DNA of 64,000 nucleotides, taken from assembly GCA_017409265.1 (NCBI GenBank), contig JAFQSY010000049.1, forward strand, positions 124,001 to 188,000, read 5' to 3'. This document shows positions 1 through 7,734 of this stretch, piece after piece. Positions within the stretch are counted from its first letter, which is position 1, and every line of letters begins with the position of its first letter. The notes under the pieces were generated by a model. The model worked only from the letters and a program-made list of their open reading frames with translations, was not told where the DNA came from and did no database searches. The position numbers and the translations under genes were made by a program. Source of the stretch: Clostridia bacterium. GTDB lineage: Bacteria > Bacillota > Clostridia > Oscillospirales > Acutalibacteraceae.

Positions 1-1119
1 ATTGATAAATACCTGCTTGATTCTTGCGGCATCTCCTGTTGCTGGTGCAGGCGCTCTGGGAGCATTATATTCCAAATCAATGCCCTCGCGCATCGAGCGC
101 TCTTTGAATGCAAAGACAACTTCGTCAAGCTCTGCAAGCACATCAATCTTTTCGTTTTTGAGCTGCATTCTTCCGCTGCTCATTCTCGAGAAGTCAAGAA
201 GTTCTTCAACCATATCGTTAAGTCTTGATGCCTCGCTGATAATAACACCCATGCCCCTTTCGGTCATTGCAGGATCAGTATCACCAATCTGAAGAAGCGT
301 TTCACCCCAGCCTTTAATTGCTGTCAACGGAGTTCTTAATTCATGAGAAACAGTTGAAATAAAATCATTTTTCAGTCTGTCGGTTGCGGAAAGTTTGGTT
401 GCCATATCATTAATCGTTGCGCACAAATCACCAATTTCATCATTGTACGGATAGTGGTCAATTCGCGCCTCAAGGTCTCCGCCTGCAATCTTCTTTGCGG
501 TTGCGTCAATAGCCTTTACGGGATTTACAATTGAACGGGTGAAAAAGCTGCCCGAAATCATAACCAGAGAAAAAAGCGCAACGCATGCGGAAATAACGAG
601 AATGCAAATTCTCACAAGCTGTTCATCAACAGCTTCCATTGAAACCATAAACCTGATTGCACCGCCATGAACACCGTTGGGATAATTATAAATGCAGGTT
701 GAAGCCATTATTTTTTCTCCCGACGGGAGCTTGCCGATCCATTTTGCGCTTTCCTCTCCGTTAACAAGAGCCTGCACATAATCAGGCATTTCAACCTCGC
801 CTTTTATTTCAAATCCGCTTGACGAAAGAACAATATTGCCATTGCTGTCAATAAGCCAAACAGCCATTGTTTCTTTATCAGGGAAGGTTTCAACAAACTT
901 TCTGCCTGCGGTTTCAAAACCCTTCTCGGAAGTATCGCCGTAAAGATTCAGGGTAGAAGCAATTTCTTCCGACGAATATGAATCAAGTGTCATGCTTGCA
1001 GCGCTGTAATAATAACTGCGCAGCGAAAAAAGAAGAGCAACCGAAACCGAAACAAGAATAATAACAACTATAGAAGCTACGTTGAGAAACCATCGCTTTG
1101 TTATTCCGACAAATTTCAA
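1..1119 (-). CDS. Sensor histidine kinase, C-terminus cut by window edge
   Basis: Membrane sensor kinase, partner of the adjacent response regulator. 373 codons are visible and the frame stays open to base 1. Reading from the start: a short cytoplasmic N-terminus, a first membrane segment at about residues 12-33, an extracytoplasmic sensor region, a second membrane segment near 170-193, a HAMP domain, then the HisKA dimerisation helix with motif FISTVSHELRTPLTAIKG and phospho-acceptor His259. The ATP-binding domain lies mostly beyond the window. The start is TTG at 1119, chosen because GGAGGTG sits 5 bases upstream and the protein begins MKFVGITKRW, just before the membrane helix. It lies 32 bp after the regulator gene, so they are probably co-transcribed. 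The signal sensed cannot be read from the sequence. Confidence 0.9.
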   Translation of the reverse strand, partial: MKFVGITKRWFLNVASIVVIILVSVSVALLFSLRSYYYSAASMTLDSYSSEEIASTLNLYGDTSEKGFETAGRKFVETFPDKETMAVWLIDSNGNIVLSSSGFEIKGEVEMPDYVQALVNGEESAKWIGKLPSGEKIMASTCIYNYPNGVHGGAIRFMVSMEAVDEQLVRICILVISACVALFSLVMISGSFFTRSIVNPVKAIDATAKKIAGGDLEARIDHYPYNDEIGDLCATINDMATKLSATDRLKNDFISTVSHELRTPLTAIKGWGETLLQIGDTDPAMTERGMGVIISEASRLNDMVEELLDFSRMSSGRMQLKNEKIDVLAELDEVVFAFKERSMREGIDLEYNAPRAPAPATGDAARIKQVFIN

Positions 1120-1151
1120 GGCTGCACCTCCTTCGCTGCAAATTTAAAAAT

Positions 1152-1850
1152 CTATACTATCCACTTATAACCGACGCCCCATATTGTTGTTAAATGCTTG
1201 GGAACTGACGGCTCTTCTTCAATCTTCATTCTCAAACGTCTGATGTTGACATCAACGATTTTTTCTTCACCGAAATATTCATTACCCCAGACCTTATTGA
1301 GAATATCCGTTCTGCTCAATGCAGCGCCCGGATTCATAAAGAAATATTCCATCATCTGAAACTCAACCTGTGTAAGTTCAATATATTCGTCATTTTTGGT
1401 AAGAGTTCTGTTTCTTATATTGAGCTTGAAGTCACCGAGTTCGATTACATCAACTGTATTGGGCTTTGTGCCCTTGCTCATGGCTACGCGTCTGTAAATA
1501 GCATCGACTCTTGCAACAAGCTCTGTCGGCGAAAACGGCTTTGTTACATAGTCATCAGCACCGGTCATAAGACCTGTTATCTTATCCATTTCCTGCGTTT
1601 TGGCGGTAAGCATTATAATTCCGATGTTGTGGCTCTTTGTTCTCAGTTGCCTGCAAACCTCAAGCCCGTCAACATTAGGCATCATAACATCAAGAACCGC
1701 AACGTCAATATCGCCGTCATTCGCTTCATAAAGCTCGAGCGCTCTTGCGCCGTCCTCCGCTTCAATGATTTCATAGCCTGCGCGGCGAAGATTTATTATT
1801 ATAAATTCTCTTATTGCCGCCTCATCTTCGGCAATCAAAACTCGTTTCAT
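1152..1850 (-). CDS. OmpR/PhoB-family response regulator
   Basis: DNA-binding response regulator of 232 aa. The N-terminal receiver domain has the acidic pair E8/D9, the phosphorylation site D54 in AVLDVMMPN, and the conserved lysine in VTKPF. The C-terminal winged-helix domain ends with the family signature TIWGVGYKW. The start is the ATG at 1850, preceded by AAGGAG with 7-base spacing. An upstream in-frame TTG at 1868 overlaps the previous stop and has no ribosome site. The gene sits between a lipoprotein gene (14 bp upstream) and the histidine kinase, forming a three-gene signalling operon. Family and partner are secure; the regulon is unknown. Confidence 0.94.
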   Translation of the reverse strand: MKRVLIAEDEAAIREFIIINLRRAGYEIIEAEDGARALELYEANDGDIDVAVLDVMMPNVDGLEVCRQLRTKSHNIGIIMLTAKTQEMDKITGLMTGADDYVTKPFSPTELVARVDAIYRRVAMSKGTKPNTVDVIELGDFKLNIRNRTLTKNDEYIELTQVEFQMMEYFFMNPGAALSRTDILNKVWGNEYFGEEKIVDVNIRRLRMKIEEEPSVPKHLTTIWGVGYKWIV

Positions 1851-1864
1851 CTTTTTTCTCCTTA

Positions 1865-3214
1865 TCAAGGAATTTTGGTGACCTTCGAAGAAATATACTT
1901 TTCATCAATTCCCGCTTTCTGACCGTTGGGAGTAATATAAACACAAACTGTTGAATCTTTCTTTTCGATAATCGGAATATACGCCCTGAAGGTTTCGGTG
2001 TTCCATCTGTCGGCTGAAACCTTCATTACGGAATAAATTTCATTGCCGGAATTTCCGTTTTTGTCCGTTCTGTAAACAACCCAGCAATTCTGCGAACGGT
2101 AATTTCTGATTCCGATTGAATCAAGCTCATTGTTATCAAGATAAATCATATATCCGTCCTGATAATTTATCAGAGTATTAGCGATTGTTTTCGCTTTTGC
2201 TGATGAAGAAAAATTCTGCCAGCTTGTGAGGTAAATATCCTCGGTATCAATGGTAACCGAATCATCACCTTTTCCGAAAATCTTCGACTGAACCGGAACA
2301 TCTATCACTCCGTCGTTATTAATATCGGAACTCACAATCGGTTCAAAGCGGAGAGTAGAATTATTTGACATTGTTTCGGAATCAAGAAGCGGAGCAACAA
2401 GCTCATTTTTATCTTTATCCCAATATATCAGCTCGGTAATCATATTTGTTTCTCCCTTGAGAGCATCAATATAAATTCTTAACGGAGAATCACCGCTTGA
2501 CTTTTCGGTTTTGAAAGAAACGTAACTGCTGATATTGGGATCGATTTTTGTTTCGCCCATATGAACAACCGAATCACCCGAAAGCTTCATTACCTTTGCT
2601 GTTTTCAGAATAACACCGGAGGTATTGCTCTGACTGATAAAAAATATTTCTTTTTTTGAGTCGCTGTCAACATCAACAACCTCGCAAAGAGAACAGGTTT
2701 CATTTGAAATCTCTTTGAATTTACCCGTCATAAATGTTGCACGGTAAACTGAGAGAGTGTTGCTTGCCGAAATACCTGATACACCCCATGTGACAATCAG
2801 CTCTTTAAATCCGTCACCGTCCATATCGTTGATAACAACGCTTTCAACCTCATTGCCATAGCCGCTGAAATCACCGTTTGAAACCCATTCATCGGACGAT
2901 GCTTTGAAATAATGCATTCTTGCAACAGTATTATCCGCACCGTCTTTATAAAAAATAAGAGCATCGTTTTCACCGTCTGAATCTATATCCTCAACAACAA
3001 CAGCAGATTTATAATCGCCGTTTTTGGGGCTGCAAAGAAGAGCATCCTTGCTGACGTTTGTATTAAATGCTTCAACAAGCTCTTCGTACTCTTCATAATA
3101 AAGTGGCGGAGAAAGAAGTGCACTTACAGGACGGATAACATCAATCGAATCGCAAGACGAAAACATAAAACAAACAATCAGAACAAGACAAAAAATGCCG
3201 ATAAATCTTTTCAT
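1865..3214 (-). CDS. Lipoprotein with VCBS/FG-GAP-like repeats
   Basis: Predicted membrane-anchored extracellular lipoprotein of 449 aa and unknown function. The N-terminus is a lipoprotein signal peptide with a lipobox-like FMFSSC. The body holds repeated acidic calcium-loop motifs such as DIDSDGENDALIF, DMDGDGFKELIV, DVDSDSKKEIFF and DINNDGVIDVP, the pattern of FG-GAP/VCBS beta-propeller blades. The start is ATG 3214, preceded by GGAAGGAGT at good spacing; an in-frame GTG 18 bases upstream lies before that ribosome site. It is the first gene of the operon with the response regulator and histidine kinase, so it may act as an accessory sensor or be an output of the system. That role is inference from position. 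Confidence 0.8.
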   Translation of the reverse strand: MKRFIGIFCLVLIVCFMFSSCDSIDVIRPVSALLSPPLYYEEYEELVEAFNTNVSKDALLCSPKNGDYKSAVVVEDIDSDGENDALIFYKDGADNTVARMHYFKASSDEWVSNGDFSGYGNEVESVVINDMDGDGFKELIVTWGVSGISASNTLSVYRATFMTGKFKEISNETCSLCEVVDVDSDSKKEIFFISQSNTSGVILKTAKVMKLSGDSVVHMGETKIDPNISSYVSFKTEKSSGDSPLRIYIDALKGETNMITELIYWDKDKNELVAPLLDSETMSNNSTLRFEPIVSSDINNDGVIDVPVQSKIFGKGDDSVTIDTEDIYLTSWQNFSSSAKAKTIANTLINYQDGYMIYLDNNELDSIGIRNYRSQNCWVVYRTDKNGNSGNEIYSVMKVSADRWNTETFRAYIPIIEKKDSTVCVYITPNGQKAGIDEKYISSKVTKIP

Positions 3215-3249
3215 CCGATACACTCCTTCCACTTTAATAATTTAAAATT

Positions 3250-3279
3250 ATTATAGCACACAACATTTCCATAAATCAA
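3250..3279 (-). promoter_or_regulatory. Candidate sigma-A promoter of the lipoprotein/two-component operon
   Basis: On the minus strand, TTGATT (3274-3279) and TATAAT (3250-3255) are separated by 18 bp and lie about 35 bp upstream of the lipoprotein start. The surrounding 3233-3330 stretch is very AT-rich and holds no gene. Confidence 0.5.
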
Positions 3280-3328
3280 CAATTATTTATATATTTAATA
3301 TAAATTTAAATATAATTTAAAATTTAAT

Positions 3329-3366
3329 ATAATTAAAGCGAACTATGCCGAAAAAGCACAGTCCGC
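3329..3366 (-). terminator. Intrinsic terminator after cdaR
   Basis: On the minus strand GCGGACTGTGC (3366-3356) pairs with GCATAGTTCGC (3348-3338) as an 11-bp stem including G-U pairs and a T-rich loop. It is followed by TTTAATT. It lies 17 bp after the cdaR stop and separates the c-di-AMP genes from the two-component operon. Confidence 0.6.
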
Positions 3367-3382
3367 CTTTCAATTTATTCAC

Positions 3383-4645
3383 TTATGAAATATTAACAGT
3401 TGCTATATAGCTGCCGTACGACCAGCAGTCGGATGTTGAAAAGGTTACGGGAACCATTACCTCTCCGCTTGCTGAATCATCAATATTCTTCAAATCAGCA
3501 ACAAGCACCATATCATCCTTATTTATCGCTTCAACAGATTCCTTCGGTCCGTAAACGGTTATATAAGTAAAACTCAAGCCTGCAAGTTCTGCATTCATAC
3601 CGCTCGGAACATTGTTAAAAGTTACATTTGAAGGTGCTTCAATCATTTCAGAGGAAAGATTCCCCATATCAACGGTGACAGTGAATTTTTCCGTTGCGTC
3701 AAGAATCTCTACTCCCGAAATGTCCGAAGCGTAAATCTCAAATGTGTTAATGCCTGAATGAAGCTGTGAAAAATCAATGGTTTCAATTTCAAAACCGGTT
3801 ATACCTTCAAGCTTCTTTTCGGGAATGCCGAAAACAGCTGACGAAGGCTCAACTGTCACTTCAAACGGGAAGCTGTTAATATAATCAAGCGGAATGTTTG
3901 AAAAACCACACTCAACGGGAAGAGTCGAAATTTTATAAACAGGAATAGTTATCTGAAGATAATTGGACTTGCGGTTAAATTTAATATAATTTGCAGTTGA
4001 GCCATCCTTGGTTATTACAGAAAGAAGAGCATTTACGGTTGTGTTTTCGCTAATTGATTCATCAACAGCAGCGCTGGCAACAACCTTTTCAATCTTGCTG
4101 ACCTGCGTTTCGGGACCTGAAATGCTCACTTTATTTGCTTCCTGGAAAACATAGTCTCCGAGACAGTAGCCTTCGCCAACCGCATTATCAGCTATCTGAA
4201 TATCAGCTTCAACCAAAAATTCCTTGGTTTTGGAATAATCAAAGTAAACCTCAATTTCATCCTTGGAGATTCCGATAATATCATAAGCCGGTCTGTCAGT
4301 CTTTGTTGTTACATCAAGCTTAAGATTGTGCATACCGGGTGAACTGACAACGGTTGAAGTAGTGATAATAATATCATCGGAAATATCGTCCGAATCTACA
4401 ACATATTTCTTGCCGCTGACAGTTACGTTGACAGTAAAATTGGTTTCTCCGAAAGGCTCAAGGCCAAAATTTTCTTCTGTTTTTTCATAATCAATTTGAA
4501 CGGGAACGCCTTTTATTGTTTCAGTCACTTCCGTGCCGAATTCAACCGATGCAACAAGCCAAAATCCGACAGCAACAACAAGCGAAAATACAAATAAAAA
4601 GCGGTTATCGTAAAAAAGATCGCTTATTCTCTGTTTTTTCTTCAT
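3383..4645 (-). CDS. cdaR: YbbR-domain regulator of diadenylate cyclase
   Basis: Membrane-anchored regulator of CdaA, 420 aa. There is one N-terminal membrane helix (about residues 12-32, FLFVFSLVVAVGFWLVAS), followed by extracellular YbbR repeats; several units with the pattern V-x-V-x-[GP] can be seen. In Bacillus and Listeria, CdaR binds CdaA and modulates c-di-AMP synthesis. The ATG overlaps the cdaA stop by 4 bases (ATGA), implying translational coupling. glmM, the usual third gene of this operon, is not adjacent; a hairpin terminator follows instead. Confidence 0.9.
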   Translation of the reverse strand: MKKKQRISDLFYDNRFLFVFSLVVAVGFWLVASVEFGTEVTETIKGVPVQIDYEKTEENFGLEPFGETNFTVNVTVSGKKYVVDSDDISDDIIITTSTVVSSPGMHNLKLDVTTKTDRPAYDIIGISKDEIEVYFDYSKTKEFLVEADIQIADNAVGEGYCLGDYVFQEANKVSISGPETQVSKIEKVVASAAVDESISENTTVNALLSVITKDGSTANYIKFNRKSNYLQITIPVYKISTLPVECGFSNIPLDYINSFPFEVTVEPSSAVFGIPEKKLEGITGFEIETIDFSQLHSGINTFEIYASDISGVEILDATEKFTVTVDMGNLSSEMIEAPSNVTFNNVPSGMNAELAGLSFTYITVYGPKESVEAINKDDMVLVADLKNIDDSASGEVMVPVTFSTSDCWSYGSYIATVNIS

Positions 4646-5520
4646 TTCTTTATTCCCTTAACAAGTTTTGTAAAAATATTTCCGTCTCCGCCCAGCTTAT
4701 CGGATGAATTGTCAATGAGATAATTCATCATCATTTCTCGAAGCTGTGATTCAGTAACCTCTCTGGTGAGATTTCCTTTGAGAGCAACAGAAATAATTCC
4801 TGTTTCTTCTGATGTTACGATAATCATTGCATCGCTCTGCTCACTCATGCCGAGAGCCGCTCTGTGCCTTGTTCCGAGCTCGCTCGCAACATCCTCGCTT
4901 TTTGTTAATGGCAGAACACAACCTGCGCTGTGAAGTCTGCCGTTTCTGACAACTGCTGCACCGTCATGCAGAGGAGATTTCGGAAAAAAGATATTTCCGA
5001 TAAGCTCATGGGTAATCTGAGCATCGACGGGCTTTCCTGTTTTCGTTATATCCCCAAGAAGCGTTCCTTTTTCCATGACAATCAGCGAGCCGGTTTTTGA
5101 ATTGCTCATTCGCTGAACAGCCTTTGCAATTTCAATAATTGCATCACTGACAATTGCAGCAGTTTCAGCATCATTTCCTTTAAGAAGCAAGCTTATGCTT
5201 GTAAACTTACTCTTACCGACCTTTTCGATTACCTGCCGGATTTCCTGCTGAAAAATTATGATAAGAATTATAATTATGTTCTGAAAAACAATGCCGAGAA
5301 TATAAGAACTCGCCTGCATCTCAAGCAACGAGATAATAAGATATGCCGCTGCAAGAAGAAGCAGACCCTTGACAAGCTGAAAAGCCCGGGTTTCTCGGAT
5401 AAGCTTTATTCCGTTATATAAAACAAAAGTGACAAGGCAAATATCAAGAAAATCCGTTATTCCGAAATTAAGCGACGGTATTTTCGAGAAAAAATCCGCA
5501 ATATTTTCAAACACGGTCAT
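4642..5520 (-). CDS. cdaA: Diadenylate cyclase (c-di-AMP synthase)
   Basis: Membrane diadenylate cyclase, which condenses two ATP into cyclic-di-AMP, a second messenger for potassium, turgor and cell-wall control. The 292-aa protein has three N-terminal membrane helices within residues 1-90, then a DisA_N catalytic domain with the hallmark motifs DGAAVV and GTRHRAALG. Length and architecture match CdaA/YbbP. It is first in a two-gene operon with cdaR. The matching phosphodiesterase gene (gdpP) is encoded at 37-39 kb in this window. Confidence 0.95.
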   Translation of the reverse strand: MTVFENIADFFSKIPSLNFGITDFLDICLVTFVLYNGIKLIRETRAFQLVKGLLLLAAAYLIISLLEMQASSYILGIVFQNIIIILIIIFQQEIRQVIEKVGKSKFTSISLLLKGNDAETAAIVSDAIIEIAKAVQRMSNSKTGSLIVMEKGTLLGDITKTGKPVDAQITHELIGNIFFPKSPLHDGAAVVRNGRLHSAGCVLPLTKSEDVASELGTRHRAALGMSEQSDAMIIVTSEETGIISVALKGNLTREVTESQLREMMMNYLIDNSSDKLGGDGNIFTKLVKGIKK

Positions 5521-5558
5521 AAGCGCAGACCTAACCTTTCATAAATCCCTATAATGCA

Positions 5559-5587
5559 ATAATAACACAAAGGAACACTCGTTGCAA
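5559..5587 (-). promoter_or_regulatory. Candidate sigma-A promoter of cdaA-cdaR
   Basis: On the minus strand TTGCAA (5582-5587) and TATTAT (5559-5564) have a 17-bp spacer, in the 93-bp gap between ispF and cdaA. Both boxes are imperfect. Confidence 0.4.
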
Positions 5588-5613
5588 ACAATTACTGAAA
5601 TTTTTACAAAAAT

Positions 5614-6087
5614 TTAATTTTCAATCAAGCAGACAGCGTGGGCAGCCATGCCCTCACCGCTTCCCGAAAAACCAAGCCCCTCTTCCGTTGTAGCTTTAAC
5701 GCTGATAAAATCGACAGAAATTCCGCATGCATCAGCTATATTTTTTCTCATTTGTTCTATATACAAGCGCATTTTCGGCTTCTGCGCAATAAGTGTGCAG
5801 TCAATATTGACAACAGAATAACCGTTATCTGAAAGAACTTTTACAACCTCTTTCAGAAGAATAAGGCTATCGGCATCTTTATATTTTTCATCATTATCGG
5901 AAAAAAAACATCCGATATCTCCAAGTGCAGCTGCACCGAGAAGCGCATCGCTAATTGCATGAAGCAAAACATCAGCATCAGAATGACCGAGAAGACCTTT
6001 TTCATATGGAATATCAACGCCTCCGATAATCAGCTTTCTGTTTTCGGTAAGTCTGTGAACATCATATCCGTGGCCTATTCTTATCAT
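5614..6087 (-). CDS. ispF: 2-C-methyl-D-erythritol 2,4-cyclodiphosphate synthase
   Basis: MEP-pathway enzyme of isoprenoid synthesis. It cyclises CDP-methylerythritol 2-phosphate to the 2,4-cyclodiphosphate with loss of CMP. The 157-aa length is normal. The N-terminal metal-binding signature GHGYDVHRL and the loop [18 protein letters not shown] are intact, as is the C-terminal [16 protein letters not shown]. The start overlaps the rnmV stop by 4 bases. It is the last gene of the alaS-led run; no clear hairpin follows it. Confidence 0.97.
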   Translation of the reverse strand: MIRIGHGYDVHRLTENRKLIIGGVDIPYEKGLLGHSDADVLLHAISDALLGAAALGDIGCFFSDNDEKYKDADSLILLKEVVKVLSDNGYSVVNIDCTLIAQKPKMRLYIEQMRKNIADACGISVDFISVKATTEEGLGFSGSGEGMAAHAVCLIEN

Positions 6088-6683
6088 TGCGCCATCTCCT
6101 TTTCAATTTCTTTAACATCCTCAAGAAACCTTTCGTAGGTTGTTACGCAGTTTAGAACTTTAATCAGCGAATTTGCAGAAAGTCTTTCGGGGAAAGAATA
6201 ATAACGAAGCATCGCAGCACGTTTTTTTGCACTGTCCTCTCCCCCTGCAAATCCCAGCTCGTATAAGTCAAGCTTTGTTATAGGTCTTTCGGGCTCCGGT
6301 GTTGATTCGCAAAAGACCCCTGCATTGGCAAGAGCCTGCATAATAATTTCCTCCGACACACCCTCAACCCCGATTTTGCCCTCTTTTGAAGGCTCTGTTT
6401 TACGGCTTTCCTTGCCAAAAATATCGGGAATATATGCATGGATTATATCTTTTTGGTCTACCGTTGAGCCGATAAAAGAACGGATTTTAAAGCCCGCCGA
6501 ATCGCTGTCGGTAAGCACAAGAATCCCTCTTTTTTCCGATAGTTTTCTAATCATCAACTGCAATTCTTTATCTTTGAAAATACCGAAGCCGTCGGTCTGG
6601 ATAATAGGAGCATCAATTATTCCCGAAAGCTTTATTTTATCGTATTTCCCTTCAACAATAACAGCCTGTTTTATCTTTATCAT
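6084..6683 (-). CDS. rnmV: Ribonuclease M5 (5S rRNA maturation)
   Basis: TOPRIM-domain nuclease that trims 5S rRNA precursor in Gram-positive bacteria. 199 aa. The TOPRIM motifs are visible: the catalytic glutamate in VIVEGKYDK and the acidic DSDSAG. The C-terminal half matches the length of the M5 family. In Bacillus it neighbours tatD and ksgA; here it lies between holA (2-bp gap) and ispF (4-bp overlap), and tatD is elsewhere in the window. A generic TOPRIM protein is the only alternative. Confidence 0.9.
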   Translation of the reverse strand: MIKIKQAVIVEGKYDKIKLSGIIDAPIIQTDGFGIFKDKELQLMIRKLSEKRGILVLTDSDSAGFKIRSFIGSTVDQKDIIHAYIPDIFGKESRKTEPSKEGKIGVEGVSEEIIMQALANAGVFCESTPEPERPITKLDLYELGFAGGEDSAKKRAAMLRYYSFPERLSANSLIKVLNCVTTYERFLEDVKEIEKEMAQ

Positions 6684-6685
6684 TG

Positions 6686-7714
6686 TTATCTCCTGCCTAC
6701 TCTCGCAAGCTTAACAACGGTCTGTTCCAGAACAAGTCTTTTATCAAGAGCGGAACTTTTGAGCGTTGTATCTGCCCATGAGAGAATTTCTATGCATTCG
6801 CCGATATCGGCAAACGAGAGCGACGAGCCGTTTCTTGCAGCATTTGAAAGCCTGAATTCTTTGCCGGCATAGTTATAAAACTTCGCAACCGCCTCTGCAC
6901 GGTTACCGGATTTTACCGCTGCTTTTGCACGGTAAATATCGGAATACTGCGCAATAAGAGCGCCGAGAATCTGAAATTCATCCTCTCTCTGTTCAAAAAG
7001 AAGAGAGAGCTTTTTGAACGCACTGTCAAATCTGCCTGATGTCAAATCCTTAATCATATCAAAAACCTTTGCATCAAGACTTTTTATACACACAGAATCG
7101 ACATCGCTTTTGAGCACCTCGTCACCAGCGGCAAAAGCACATGCTTTCTCGGTTTCATTAAGCAAAGTGTTTAAATCGCTGCCAACGCAGGTTATCAGAT
7201 ATTGTGCAACACCCTTTGCAAACGGCTTTCCGCGTTTTTTAGCGCCGTTTTCGAGCATCTTAATAAGCTCAGCAGGAGTTTTCCTGTCAAGCTTCACAGC
7301 AAAACCGTATTTATCAAAAAGCTTTACCGCTTTGGTAAATTTGGCTCCTTTGGGTTCATAAGCAATCAGCGAAAACACAAGTGCACAATCATCGGGATTC
7401 TCCGAAAGAAGGCGTTCAAGCTGTTCAAAACCGTTATCATCAAGGGTATCCATGGGATAATCCTTGACAAGAACACATTTTGTTTCTGCCATCATAGGAA
7501 CAGCTTCGGCGCACTCATAGATTTCAGAAAGAGTGCTGTCCTTACCATCAAAGGTGTGGAAATTAAAATCCGCAAAAGAATCATCAACCGTTTTGGCAAC
7601 GATTTTATCAATATATATTTTCTTAAGGTAGCTTTCTTCGCCGTAAATCAAGTAAACGCCGACAGGATTTTCCTTCAGCTTTTCTTTCAACGCGGATTCA
7701 TTTAAAACCGGCAT
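6686..7714 (-). CDS. holA: DNA polymerase III delta subunit
   Basis: Clamp-loader delta subunit, which opens the beta sliding clamp. 342 aa, normal for the Firmicutes YqeN form. The N-terminal region has VYLIYGEESYLKK, and the AAA+-like fold lacks a P-loop, as expected for delta. The C-terminal collar domain includes a region like LGALIAQYSDIYRAK. It follows comEC by 20 bp, the usual comEC-holA order in Firmicutes. Confidence 0.93.
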   Translation of the reverse strand: MPVLNESALKEKLKENPVGVYLIYGEESYLKKIYIDKIVAKTVDDSFADFNFHTFDGKDSTLSEIYECAEAVPMMAETKCVLVKDYPMDTLDDNGFEQLERLLSENPDDCALVFSLIAYEPKGAKFTKAVKLFDKYGFAVKLDRKTPAELIKMLENGAKKRGKPFAKGVAQYLITCVGSDLNTLLNETEKACAFAAGDEVLKSDVDSVCIKSLDAKVFDMIKDLTSGRFDSAFKKLSLLFEQREDEFQILGALIAQYSDIYRAKAAVKSGNRAEAVAKFYNYAGKEFRLSNAARNGSSLSFADIGECIEILSWADTTLKSSALDKRLVLEQTVVKLARVGRR

Positions 7715-7734
7715 AAAACTATCCTCTCTTTTTT

